Source of the DNA: an uncultured Bacteroidales bacterium
Lineage (GTDB): Bacteria; Bacteroidota; Bacteroidia; Bacteroidales; Bacteroidaceae
Assembly (NCBI GenBank): GCA_902783885.1
Contig: CACZSQ010000090.1
Span: forward strand, 1 to 54,931
DNA: 54,931 nt
Reading direction: 5' to 3'
Below the pieces are notes generated by a model, which was given only the letters and a program-made list of their open reading frames with translations, did no database searches and had not been told where the DNA came from. Shown in pieces: positions 17,150 through 25,571 of the stretch. Positions within the stretch are counted from its first letter, which is position 1; each line of letters starts with the position of its first letter. Made by a program: the position numbers and the translations under genes.

Positions 17150-17978
17150 CGAAAGAACGTTTGTCCTTATATTGTTTATAAGGCAATTTATAATCAAGAT
17201 AGAAGAAATTGTGTTGACGCTGATTATCATGAGGCGGAATTATCATGTAATCACCATATTTGTTCCGCAGATACTCATCAGCACACTCCACACCCATCAC
17301 CTCATGTCCCTCAAATGAGACTGGTGTCGGTCTTCCCAAAATACGCTTTGGAATGACGCCCTTGACACCATCATCATAATCTATCACAAATTCTGACTCA
17401 CTATAATCATAGGCCAGATACGCTGCACGTAACTGTCGGCGAGCCCAAGCATGAGTGAACAACCGCTGAATGAGAAGCACAAACCAAGCACTTGGTCCTC
17501 TTCCATGTTTATAGGGATCTCGATGCAGGAAATATAACAATTTATCAAGTGCTTTATATCGGGCCACAGCGATGCAACGGGCAAAAGTGGATTTAGGGGC
17601 CCCGTCAATTGGGAATACGTCAATATAAATTCCTCCTACATAATCGCTATGCTCACGTTCAATTAAAGTCGTGCTGCTATCAACAATCTTACCAAAACCG
17701 CCCGGGTAAGAAGAGTCCGTTTCTATACTCAACGCTTCCAAAGGTTCGGGAAGCCATTCATGAGCATGAAACATGAGGCGATCATAATCAGGACGTGGCA
17801 TACAAATATCCATGTCATCATCCCATGGAATAAAGCCTTTATGGCGTACTGCTCCCAACATCGTACCAGCCCAACAATAGTACTGCAGATGATGGCTGCG
17901 ACAGACCCTGTCAACAGACAGCAGGATTTGTAAGATGCGGCCATGAAGTGTTTCTATATCATATGAAGCCATAAGCAA
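17124..17978 (-). CDS. LicD-family phosphotransferase
   Basis: A 284-residue protein with the LicD hallmark GTMLGAVRHKGFIPWDDDMD (about 38-57), where the DDD cluster binds metal. LicD proteins transfer phosphocholine or related phospho-groups from a nucleotide carrier to surface glycans. No choline uptake or CTP:phosphocholine cytidylyltransferase gene is present, so the donor is unknown. An internal ATG at 17972 is an alternative start. It is alone on the minus strand between plus-strand genes, with its own TATCTTTG box, and overlaps its convergent neighbour by 26 bp. Confidence 0.9.
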   Translation of the reverse strand: MLMASYDIETLHGRILQILLSVDRVCRSHHLQYYCWAGTMLGAVRHKGFIPWDDDMDICMPRPDYDRLMFHAHEWLPEPLEALSIETDSSYPGGFGKIVDSSTTLIEREHSDYVGGIYIDVFPIDGAPKSTFARCIAVARYKALDKLLYFLHRDPYKHGRGPSAWFVLLIQRLFTHAWARRQLRAAYLAYDYSESEFVIDYDDGVKGVIPKRILGRPTPVSFEGHEVMGVECADEYLRNKYGDYMIIPPHDNQRQHNFFYLDYKLPYKQYKDKRSFVNRDSVSQ

Positions 17979-17998
17979 TTTCTTTATTAATTACTGGT

Positions 17999-18006
17999 CA
18001 AAGATA
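17999..18006 (-). promoter_or_regulatory. Promoter -7 box for the licD-like gene
   Basis: TATCTTTG on the minus strand, 21 bp before the start at 17978. It lies back to back with the promoter at 18070-18077. Confidence 0.65.
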
Positions 18007-18069
18007 GCTATGATTTGTGGAATACCAAAATAAAACCTTAATAAATTTGTGCGAACGATGATAAATGGC

Positions 18070-18077
18070 TACTTTTG
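18070..18077 (+). promoter_or_regulatory. Promoter -7 box for the GT4 gene at 18096
   Basis: TACTTTTG with TTTG at 18046-18049, spacing 20. It overlaps a TTG at 18075 that would otherwise extend the gene, so ATG 18096 is the start and the leader is very short. Confidence 0.75.
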
Positions 18078-18095
18078 CAAGCAAAACAAATCTGT

Positions 18096-19175
18096 ATGAA
18101 AAAGATTTTCCATATTGTTTCAAACAAGGAATGGGGCGGTGGCGAACAATACGTATATGACCTTTGCCAACGACAAATTGCCGACAAAATAGATGTTGGC
18201 ATTTTCTGTAAACCCATTCCGGAAATCATAAGCAAATACGAGGAAGCTGGCATCAAAGTTTATCCAATAAACCTGGGTGGAGTCTTGGACTTTAAGAGCG
18301 CTTTCAGCCTCGCACAGTTGATCAAAAAAGAACAAATAGGAATCATCCATGCGCACAACTTCAAAGATGCATTCATTGCATGCTATGCCAGACGCCTTTC
18401 AGGTAACAAGCTATTACGCGTTGTGATGTGCCGTCATTTGACTCGGCCAGGTAAGAACTCCTTTCTTTACCGCTGGTTATATAAGCAGCTGGACTGCTTG
18501 TGTTTTGATTCTGAATTATCTAAGGCAGCATTCCTAAGTACTGGTCCAACGATAGACCCAAGTAAAATCCGGATCGTACACACAAGCATTGTCGTGCCAG
18601 CTCAAACGATTCCGGCACCTATTAGAGAAGAATTCAGTATTCCCAAAGACACCGTGTTAGCGATGTTTCATGGGCGCCTTGATCCTGAAAAAGGAATTGA
18701 TATCCTCATCGAGGCAGCAGCTCTTTTAAAAGGCACTAACTTCAGACTTGCTTTGGTTGGGCGTGGGTCTGAGAAATACACAGCCCAAATACAACAACTC
18801 ATCACCGACAAAGGATTACAGAACCACGTGCTGCTATTAGGATTCCGTCATCCAGTTTTGCCCTATGTCGCCGCCGCAGACTTTGGCGTCTTAGCCTCGA
18901 CTGTCAGTGAAGGCTGCCCTCTTTCGCCCCAAGAGTATATGTCACAAGGCCATCCAGTTGTTGCGACAAATAATGGTGGTCAGCGCGAATACATCATCCA
19001 CGAGAAAAACGGATTTCTTGTTAATCCCGGTGATTCACAAGCCTTGGCTAGTGCTATGCGCCTACTCATAGAGCAACCGGAGCTACGTAGGGAACTAGGA
19101 TTAGAAGCCAAGGCTACTTACGACAAATATCTGAACTACGACCATTTCTACGCTCAAATCAAGAAAATCTATTAA
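18096..19175 (+). CDS. Glycosyltransferase family 4
   Basis: A 359-residue GT-B enzyme starting MKKIFHIVSNKEWGGGEQYV, where the GGGEQ loop is typical of GT4. The C-terminal half has MFHGRLDPEKGIDILIEAA, LLLGFRHPVLPYVAAADFGV and the E-x7-E-like STVSEGCPLSPQEYMSQG. The start was moved in by 7 codons because the longer frame overlaps the -7 box. It is followed by an LpxL-like acyltransferase 9 bp downstream, so both probably act on the lipooligosaccharide. Confidence 0.9.
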   Translation: MKKIFHIVSNKEWGGGEQYVYDLCQRQIADKIDVGIFCKPIPEIISKYEEAGIKVYPINLGGVLDFKSAFSLAQLIKKEQIGIIHAHNFKDAFIACYARRLSGNKLLRVVMCRHLTRPGKNSFLYRWLYKQLDCLCFDSELSKAAFLSTGPTIDPSKIRIVHTSIVVPAQTIPAPIREEFSIPKDTVLAMFHGRLDPEKGIDILIEAAALLKGTNFRLALVGRGSEKYTAQIQQLITDKGLQNHVLLLGFRHPVLPYVAAADFGVLASTVSEGCPLSPQEYMSQGHPVVATNNGGQREYIIHEKNGFLVNPGDSQALASAMRLLIEQPELRRELGLEAKATYDKYLNYDHFYAQIKKIY

Positions 19176-19184
19176 TGGCAAGAC

Positions 19185-20135
19185 ATGAATAAGATCGGGT
19201 ACTATATTGTCTATGCACTTTGGTATGTTGCATCATTGTTGCCAATGCGAATCCATTATTGGCTGAGCAATCTACTCTTCTATATTTTATTCTATGTCAT
19301 ACGCTACCGTCGTCAGGTCGTCTGGCTAAATGTTGTTACGGCTTTTCCTGAACGTGAACCTGAAGAGCACAAAGAGATTGAACGTCGTTTCTATCGCTGG
19401 TTCTGCGACTATTTGGTTGAAACCATTAAATTAATGACTATTACGCCTGAAGAGCTCAAGAAACGATTCGTCTTCAAAGGTACAGAACTTATAAACCAAT
19501 GTATAGAAGAAGGGCAATCATGTGCCTTCATGTTGGGGCACTACTGCAATTGGGAGTGGGTTACATCGCTCATCTTATGGGTCTCTGACAAGGCCAAACG
19601 CGGACAAATCTACCATCCATTGGAGAACAAAGATTTCAACCATTTATTCCTCCATGTCAGGCAAAGGATGGGAGGCATTTGCATACCCATGAATGAAACA
19701 TTACGCCAGATTATCCAATTCAATCGTCAGGGAACACCTGTGGCTATTGGCTATATTGCCGACCAAGCTCCATTCTGGTGGAACATTCATCATTGGTGTA
19801 TGTTCTTGCACCACGACACGCCGGTTCTGACAGGTACGGAGCGAATTGCACGTAAAATGAATCATGCTGTTTTTTATTTAGACATCACACGACCTCAAAG
19901 AGGCTACTATGAAGCAGAAGTCAAACTCATCACTCGACAGCCACAAGCGATGCCTGAATATGAAATAACAGACCAGTACTTCAGATTGCTAGAATCCAGC
20001 ATTCAAAAGCATCCAGAATACTACTTGTGGACCCACGACCGTTGGAAACGTACTCGTGAACGTTTCAACCGTCGTTTTGAGATCGTTAATGGCAAGGTTC
20101 GTGAAAAATGCAGGTTAAATCAGAATCCAAAATAA
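19185..20135 (+). CDS. Lipid A late acyltransferase family protein (LpxL/HtrB-like)
   Basis: A 316-residue inner-membrane enzyme that transfers an acyl chain to lipid A or a related lipid. It has an N-terminal membrane segment (about 5-40) and the HX4(D/E)-type motif in MLGHYCNWEW (His119, Glu124), plus FWWNIHHWCMFLH around the substrate channel. Length matches LpxL. It is transcribed with the preceding GT4. Presence amid glycosyltransferases supports a lipooligosaccharide locus rather than a capsule locus. Confidence 0.88.
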   Translation: MNKIGYYIVYALWYVASLLPMRIHYWLSNLLFYILFYVIRYRRQVVWLNVVTAFPEREPEEHKEIERRFYRWFCDYLVETIKLMTITPEELKKRFVFKGTELINQCIEEGQSCAFMLGHYCNWEWVTSLILWVSDKAKRGQIYHPLENKDFNHLFLHVRQRMGGICIPMNETLRQIIQFNRQGTPVAIGYIADQAPFWWNIHHWCMFLHHDTPVLTGTERIARKMNHAVFYLDITRPQRGYYEAEVKLITRQPQAMPEYEITDQYFRLLESSIQKHPEYYLWTHDRWKRTRERFNRRFEIVNGKVREKCRLNQNPK

Positions 20136-20157
20136 TTGGTTCTCAAAAATGTTTGGC

Positions 20158-20232
20158 TATTCTTCTTCATCCTTTCACGATCACCTCTAACAGAATGACT
20201 ATCAAGATGGTGGAGTGAATGAAAGAAGAATT
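20158..20232. repeat. Imperfect inverted repeat in the gap after the LpxL-like gene
   Basis: ATTCTTCTTCATCCTTTCAC (from 20158) and GTGAATGAAAGAAGAATT (ending 20232) form an imperfect inverted pair, followed by TTTCACCTCCTTTCACC. It may be a degenerate palindromic element, or act as terminator for the upstream gene. Confidence 0.4.
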
Positions 20233-20264
20233 TATTCTTTCACCTCCTTTCACCATTTGCGAAG

Positions 20265-20352
20265 AAGTAAAACAAGTTGTTTTACCTTGAAAGAGCCAGC
20301 TCTTATGACTAGAACACTAGCTTTGTACAAGGTAAAACAACTTGTTTTACTT
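20265..20352. repeat. 88-nt composite palindromic element, copy A
   Basis: Two arms, 20265-20289 and 20328-20352, are perfect 25-nt inverted repeats of each other, and each arm contains its own palindrome (GTAAAACAAGTTGTTTTAC). The spacer is 38 nt. A second copy of identical total length lies at 50415-50502. The rest of the 336-bp gap 20136-20471 holds only the inverted repeat at 20158-20232. Confidence 0.9.
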
Positions 20353-20471
20353 TCTTCTGAGAAGATCATGCGGGATGCAGGTATTTAGCTTAAAGGCATA
20401 ACTACCTTATGTGTTCGGCTCATCATCATAGCGCTATTCTATGCTGCTGCAGAAGTGATTGCAACAAGCTG

Positions 20472-21362
20472 TTAAGTCCCCACAAATCTGAACAACTTCA
20501 GCGGAATCAAGGCGCTGACCCATTTCACCAACCTGCGACGCCAGATGGGGTCACGATAGTAGTAAGGGATATCTGTTTTATTCAAGGCCAGGAAAGCATC
20601 AGTAATTTCTCCAACACTTAGTTTCTTGAGCCAGCATGCAGTGAAGAACTGAGTGATTTTCTGTTGCCAACCCTCCTTATTGCCCCAATAGTGGCAGATA
20701 TATTCATCAGCTTCAGCCATCGCCTGACAGAGTCTTCCGAGTGCCAGCGAGAAGCAGAACTGCTCTACATTAAAAACTCTTTTGCCTTCAACAGCAACAA
20801 GCATCTCATCACACAAGCGCAACGTCAAATCACAGACTTCCAGCGCACAATCTCTCGGCATACCTATCACGCCGGAATTCCACATGTGGCAGCCTTCACG
20901 AATCACTATACCCTGAAATGTTTTCCCTTTGATACATGGCCACAACCTGCGCGAAGCGCCCGAGGTTTCATAAGGCATTCCCTCATCCTTATGCATGATG
21001 CCCACGCCTTGATTCAACTGGTCATCAAGAACAGATAAATCCTTATATGCGAAGACATCACTATCCAAATACATGAAATTCCCACACTCACCTCGCTTTA
21101 ACAAAGACTCAACAGCATAGCGTATGGCCATGATTTTTGCACGGAACGTATAGTGCTGCGGTCCCATCCATTCCGTCAACTGCTCTTGGCTGAAGGGAAT
21201 GACATCGACCTGCTCTGCAAATTGCAGATAGGCTTCGGGAGCATCTGTGGTGATGTGTATGTGAGCATTCTTACCGCCATAGGCCAACACCGATACTACC
21301 GCAAAGGCCAATTGTGTTTGATTCGGCAGTTGCCTTCCATAATCTACAAAAATATACTCCAT
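20472..21362 (-). CDS. Glycosyltransferase, GT8-like nucleotide-diphospho-sugar transferase fold
   Basis: A 296-residue GT-A protein without signal peptide. It starts MEYIFVDYGRQLPNQTQLAF and has the metal-binding DxD motif in NFMYLDSDVFAYKDL (about 94-108) and WNSGVIGMPRD (about 163), the common layout of GT8 and related transferases; NVEQFCFSLALG resembles the Q-motif region. It has its own promoter at 21390-21397, divergent from the next GT2. Assignment to GT8 versus a sister family is uncertain. Confidence 0.75.
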   Translation of the reverse strand: MEYIFVDYGRQLPNQTQLAFAVVSVLAYGGKNAHIHITTDAPEAYLQFAEQVDVIPFSQEQLTEWMGPQHYTFRAKIMAIRYAVESLLKRGECGNFMYLDSDVFAYKDLSVLDDQLNQGVGIMHKDEGMPYETSGASRRLWPCIKGKTFQGIVIREGCHMWNSGVIGMPRDCALEVCDLTLRLCDEMLVAVEGKRVFNVEQFCFSLALGRLCQAMAEADEYICHYWGNKEGWQQKITQFFTACWLKKLSVGEITDAFLALNKTDIPYYYRDPIWRRRLVKWVSALIPLKLFRFVGT

Positions 21363-21389
21363 TGTTCCTTTTATTTGTTTTTACAACGA

Positions 21390-21397
21390 CAAAGTTA
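21390..21397 (-). promoter_or_regulatory. Promoter -7 box for the GT8-like gene
   Basis: TAACTTTG on the minus strand, 28 bp upstream of the start at 21362. Confidence 0.6.
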
Positions 21398-21460
21398 CGA
21401 AAAAAAACATTAACAACTTATTTTTTGTATCTTTTATGTGATTATTTCAAAGGATTTTCA

Positions 21461-21468
21461 TATTTTTG
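21461..21468 (+). promoter_or_regulatory. Promoter -7 box for the GT2 gene at 21510
   Basis: TATTTTTG, a fit to TAnnTTTG. It lies within a longer open frame, so the first ATG after it (21510) is taken as the start. Confidence 0.65.
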
Positions 21469-21509
21469 CATTCAGAATCATATATTTACACAAGCTAAAA
21501 GCATTCCGT

Positions 21510-22499
21510 ATGCCTGCCATCAGTGTCATCATACCCGTTTACAACGTTGGAGTTTATCTTGATCAATGTGTCCAGTCAGTGAAGAAGCAAACCTTCAGTG
21601 ACTGGGAATTGATTCTTATTGATGATGGAAGCACAGACAACAGTCCACTACTTTGTGACCAATACGCCAGAGACGATGCCCGCATCCACGTTGTTCACCA
21701 ACCCAATCACGGGGTGGCTTTCAGCCGCAACACGGGCATTCGCATGGCACGCGGTGAATGGGTCGCCTTTGTTGATAGCGACGACTGGCTGGAACCTGAT
21801 TACCTACAGATTCTACATCAAGGAGCTTTCAGCAACGACTCAGACGTCGCGATCTGTGGGCGTTACGAAGAACATCAGAATGTACGCAGGCCCCTCCCTA
21901 TCACCAAAGGAACTGCCGTATTCACGGCACAAGAGGCCATCCAGAAGGTTTATCAACGTGATTTACAGAGCTGTCTATGGTCTATGCTTCTCCGTCGGAG
22001 CATCATGCAAGAGCCAGTTCCTTCCTTTTCCCGCTACGAAGACCACGCCGTTCTCTACAAATGGTTTTCCCATGGTCGTCAGGTTGTTCTGCTCCCAGAC
22101 CTCCCCTACCATTTTCGCGTACGTAAGAGCAGTTTGATGCATCAAAACAGCAGTAATGGTGAACAGGAACTGATGCCCATCGTGAGCGAGATGTATGAAT
22201 TCATTCATGAACACCAAATACTCCCTGACAATGTGAATCGCTCGATAGCGGCACAGAATTACATTCGCATAGCCAAAGAAGTCGCCCGCTCTCAGGACAA
22301 TTCAAAAAAAAGAATCTTACAGAGTATTCGCAAAGCCATCGCACCATTACTGCCTGTTGACCTTTCTATCACGGGTAGCAAGCCCTACCGGCGCATCAGG
22401 TTATTGATGTTCTCCCCCACCCTCTTCATTCACGTGCTCAGTTTTAGCCAGTTGTTTGTCCTCAAACACAAGCCCAGTTCTCGCATACCTTTTGAATAA
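21510..22499 (+). CDS. Glycosyltransferase family 2
   Basis: A 329-residue GT-A enzyme: MPAISVIIPVYNVGVYLDQC at the N-terminus, LILIDDGSTDNSPLLCDQYA, GVAFSRNTGIRMARG and the DxD in VAFVDSDDWLEPDYL. These are the classical capsule/LOS GT2 signatures. The start at 21510 is preferred because a -7 box (21461-21468) lies inside the upstream extension and because GT2s normally begin right before the SVIIPVYN strand. A second GT2 follows 13 bp after the stop. Confidence 0.92.
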   Translation: MPAISVIIPVYNVGVYLDQCVQSVKKQTFSDWELILIDDGSTDNSPLLCDQYARDDARIHVVHQPNHGVAFSRNTGIRMARGEWVAFVDSDDWLEPDYLQILHQGAFSNDSDVAICGRYEEHQNVRRPLPITKGTAVFTAQEAIQKVYQRDLQSCLWSMLLRRSIMQEPVPSFSRYEDHAVLYKWFSHGRQVVLLPDLPYHFRVRKSSLMHQNSSNGEQELMPIVSEMYEFIHEHQILPDNVNRSIAAQNYIRIAKEVARSQDNSKKRILQSIRKAIAPLLPVDLSITGSKPYRRIRLLMFSPTLFIHVLSFSQLFVLKHKPSSRIPFE

Positions 22500-22512
22500 T
22501 AAACTACAACGT

Positions 22513-23325
22513 ATGCCTACCTTTTCCATCATCACAGTAAGCTACAATGAGGTAAAAAACATCCAAAGGACTTTGGACTCCATTGGCAGACAGACCTGCC
22601 ACGATTATGAACTCATTGTTGTTGACGGAGGCTCCACGGATGGAACTGTGGATCTCATCCGCCAATATGAACACAATATCACATGGTGGTGCTCTGAACC
22701 CGACCGAGGCATCTACAATGCCATGAACAAAGGCGTCAGTCACGCTATCGGCGACTATCTCATCTTCATGAACAGCGGCGATGCTTTTTACAATAATCAG
22801 GTTCTAGCTGAAGTCTTGAACAGAGGAATACATGCCGATGTGATAGAGGGTTATGTAATACGTACAGATAAAAAACGTCGCCTGCGTGAAAGATACAAAG
22901 ACATCTACGTACAACTCTTCACTGACACGCTTAGCCATCAAGGTGCATTTATTAAGAGAGAGCTATTGGTGGCTCACCCTTATGACGAGCGCTATAAGAT
23001 TGTGGCTGATTGGAAGCTGTGGCTTGAAACCATCATCCTTGAAGGACGGAGCTATGCGCACGTTGACACCACGATTGCCTATGTAGATATGACAGGTATC
23101 AGCAGCGTCAATGTAAAACAGAGGTTAGAAGAGCGAGAAGCTGTCATCCACGAATTGTTTCCGCCATCCATCGTCGGGCTCATTCAATCATATCAGAAAG
23201 CCTATGGACTAACCTTAGTGAGATATGCAGTAGAGCTCAGCGAGCATTACCCCATCGCCTACAATCTGATTAGAAAGATTGCCAAGAGAGTCACAAAGCT
23301 ATCCCGTACACTCTCTTCAAAGTGA
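22513..23325 (+). CDS. Glycosyltransferase family 2 (WcaA-like)
   Basis: A 270-residue GT-A enzyme with MPTFSIITVSYNEVKNIQRT, VVDGGSTDGTVDLI, SEPDRGIYNAMNKGVSHAIG and FMNSGDAFYNNQ, the set seen in colanic-acid WcaA/WcaE-type transferases. Starting at 22513 avoids overlap with the preceding gene. It shares long motif identity with the convergent GT2 at 23686-24549 (SEPDRGIY, AMNKG, FMNSGD), which makes the two likely paralogues or independently acquired members of one subfamily. Confidence 0.92.
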   Translation: MPTFSIITVSYNEVKNIQRTLDSIGRQTCHDYELIVVDGGSTDGTVDLIRQYEHNITWWCSEPDRGIYNAMNKGVSHAIGDYLIFMNSGDAFYNNQVLAEVLNRGIHADVIEGYVIRTDKKRRLRERYKDIYVQLFTDTLSHQGAFIKRELLVAHPYDERYKIVADWKLWLETIILEGRSYAHVDTTIAYVDMTGISSVNVKQRLEEREAVIHELFPPSIVGLIQSYQKAYGLTLVRYAVELSEHYPIAYNLIRKIAKRVTKLSRTLSSK

Positions 23326-23335
23326 TTAGGGATAG

Positions 23336-23500
23336 AGCCTTAATCTTCACATAAACGATTTACGCTCTCAACGTCTTAAGATTCGCAACAGGTTAGCGCT
23401 TCTGAGCAACACTCCCAAGGGATTCATCCGATTCATCCGCTTCTCAGGCTTGTTCTCATTTCACCGCAACCATGTCAATCTTGAGCGTCTATACGAGTAA
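23336..23500 (+). pseudogene. Possible remnant of a glycan-cluster gene (54 open codons, no start)
   Basis: This stretch is open from just after a stop at 23333-23335 to TAA at 23498-23500, with no ATG near its beginning. The deduced peptide (LRSQRLKIRNRLALLSNTPKG... RFSGLFSFHRNHVNLERLYE) looks like a real protein C-terminus with basic helices, not random translation. It sits between two convergent GT2 genes in a 360-bp gap. The simplest reading is the 3' end of a deleted gene. The rest of the gap (23501-23685) shows nothing recognisable apart from the short palindrome GCTTTGTACAAAGC. Confidence 0.3.
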
Positions 23501-23685
23501 TCGTGACGCATCATGCGACCTAATCAAAAAGCTGATAGGCTGGCTTTGGTTCCTGTTTCCTATGGTGGAAAGAGAAAATGATTAATACCAAATCCTCGTA
23601 AGCCTGGCTTATAATTGATGGTGACAATATTATCTAGGAAACGCTCTGCTTTGTACAAAGCAATAATAATGGAGTAACAGAAGTT

Positions 23686-24549
23686 TTAAGTTCTATTGAA
23701 TGAAAAGAGATCCTTGACAAGCATCCTGAATCCGTTGCGAAGAATCTTCCAATCCCCGAGGAGAGGAGAAAGCTCCATCGCCCTATCCACTTTAAACTTT
23801 ATGAACCCTACACGTCGCTCGCCCCAGGGCTCTTGTCCGCTTTGGAATTTCTTTATCTCCTGCTCATATTTTCGTTTTTCCGCCCCTTCAGGCAAAGTCT
23901 TGACAATTTCGGTGACCAACCCTGGCCGTTCATCTTGTACCTCTTGCAATTTTATCGTAGATATTCCATCCAAATAGTAAATGGAAGTCATGATAGGTAA
24001 TGCTTCGTAAGTACATTCATGTCGAAGCCACTTTCTCCCGAACAATTCCCAGTCAGCCTGAATAGGAATGGTCTCGTCGTAGTGATTTTCTTTGAGAAAA
24101 GCAGTTCTGATGAAAGAACCTTGGTGGTTAAGCGCATTCGACAATATAAAATGAATCGTCATTTTCTTAGGTGGAATACATGTCGTTGACACGTTATCTT
24201 GAAAGAAAGTAGAACGAGCAACATAAAAATCTTTGGAGACTAATTTATCCGCTACGTTTTCGAGTGCTTGAGATGAAAAAAAGGTGTCTCCTGAATTCAT
24301 AAAAATACAGTATTCTCCATGAGCGGCATCAATGCCCTTATTCATGGCATGATAAATACCCCTATCTGGCTCACTGACCCAATAGTCAATTCTCTCTATG
24401 GATTGAATATACTCCTTGCTGCCATCTGTGGAGCCTCCATCTATGACAATCATTTCATAATCATCATACGTTTGTGTCGCAACAGATGGGAGAGTACGCT
24501 TCAATCCTTCCAGATTATTATAGCATACTGTTATAACTGATATTTTCAT
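23686..24549 (-). CDS. Glycosyltransferase family 2 (WcaA-like)
   Basis: A 287-residue GT-A enzyme: MKISVITVCYNNLEGLKRTL, VIDGGSTDGSKEYI, SEPDRGIYHAMNKGIDAAHG and FMNSGDTFFSS. It is the last gene of a minus-strand group (MsbA-like, pyruvyltransferase, GT2, GT2). It is closely related in motifs to the plus-strand GT2 at 22513-23325, with which it converges. The acceptor is unknown. Confidence 0.92.
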   Translation of the reverse strand: MKISVITVCYNNLEGLKRTLPSVATQTYDDYEMIVIDGGSTDGSKEYIQSIERIDYWVSEPDRGIYHAMNKGIDAAHGEYCIFMNSGDTFFSSQALENVADKLVSKDFYVARSTFFQDNVSTTCIPPKKMTIHFILSNALNHQGSFIRTAFLKENHYDETIPIQADWELFGRKWLRHECTYEALPIMTSIYYLDGISTIKLQEVQDERPGLVTEIVKTLPEGAEKRKYEQEIKKFQSGQEPWGERRVGFIKFKVDRAMELSPLLGDWKILRNGFRMLVKDLFSFNRT

Positions 24550-24581
24550 TTTATAATCTTTTGAAATCTACTTAATTATTA

Positions 24582-25565
24582 TCAAATATCACTGAGTTTT
24601 TTGTGATTATTCTTTATTTCCGTCCATTCCCGATAAATCTTCCATAACGTGAAAAAGCCCCAAAATTCATAGGGAGCTAACAGAGCCTTGTTCTGGTTCC
24701 TGACATCTTTTGATTTCGATCGCCAGAATTTGAGCCAGCTACCCCAGTAAGCTTTTTTCCACAAAAGGTATTTATCTCTAAATACTTTGAACGGCACGTT
24801 GTTGATGACCATCCGAAACATTTCAAAAACAGGTATCGGACGGTATAATCCGACTACGAGTCTTTGATAATATTCCTCAGAAAGCCTCTCTGCTTTCAGA
24901 ACATGAATGAATGTAACGTCATCCGTCGGAGCTATTTTATAACCCCTAACAACCATTGACATCACAAGTTCCGTATCATCGCCTGAAAGCAATTCGTTAC
25001 CCTTACGCCCCATTAAATAGCACTTTTGATGATTATAGACTTCTCTTACTAGAGCAGTGCGCAGTGTAACGCCAGCTCCATATAACCAACAATCATGACC
25101 TATCTGGCTACCTACAGCATAATTCCCTATATTATCTACGACAATTTGAGCAGGAGGAGCCTGAAATTCTGCAATTCCCATACCTCCGGCAGCACCAATA
25201 CTGCTATCTGAGCGCATAAGATCATGCATCGTATTTACATATCTTTCACTAAGAAGATTATCGTCATCACAATAAATAACAATGTCATAATGTGCGACTG
25301 ATATTCCTCGTCTTCTTGCGTTAGCCAGTCCTGCCTTACTTTCATGAGCTATTACAAAAGATATATCGCAATCTTTCATCGTTCGCAGAGCCAACTCAAC
25401 AGTATTGTCCGTACAACAATTGTCAACTAAGATAATCTCCCAATGTAAAGACTCTTTGACAATCTGTTCCTTCAGAGCATTCAAAGTTTGCTCAATAATC
25501 CACCCACTATTATAGCAACAGATGATGAGGCTGACACCTCTTTCTAAGCTTTCTTTACAACTCAT
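24582..25565 (-). CDS. Glycosyltransferase family 2
   Basis: A 327-residue GT-A enzyme, markedly AT-rich at DNA level compared with the flanking 26602-28437 gene. Motifs: VSLIICCYNSGWIIEQTLNA, ILVDNCCTDNTVELAL, AGLANARRRGISVAHYDIVI and the DxD in YCDDDNLLSERY. A LLSGDDTELV segment resembles the catalytic ED region. A basic C-terminal region (about 255-327) may associate with the membrane. It is 32 bp from the next gene and 6 bp from the pyruvyltransferase upstream. Confidence 0.9.
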   Translation of the reverse strand: MSCKESLERGVSLIICCYNSGWIIEQTLNALKEQIVKESLHWEIILVDNCCTDNTVELALRTMKDCDISFVIAHESKAGLANARRRGISVAHYDIVIYCDDDNLLSERYVNTMHDLMRSDSSIGAAGGMGIAEFQAPPAQIVVDNIGNYAVGSQIGHDCWLYGAGVTLRTALVREVYNHQKCYLMGRKGNELLSGDDTELVMSMVVRGYKIAPTDDVTFIHVLKAERLSEEYYQRLVVGLYRPIPVFEMFRMVINNVPFKVFRDKYLLWKKAYWGSWLKFWRSKSKDVRNQNKALLAPYEFWGFFTLWKIYREWTEIKNNHKKLSDI

Positions 25566-25571
25566 AGACGC

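Noticed and set aside
20136-20471. A missed small gene in the gap after the LpxL-like gene
   Set aside because: No open frame with a plausible start or protein-like composition was found; the gap is explained by palindromic repeats.
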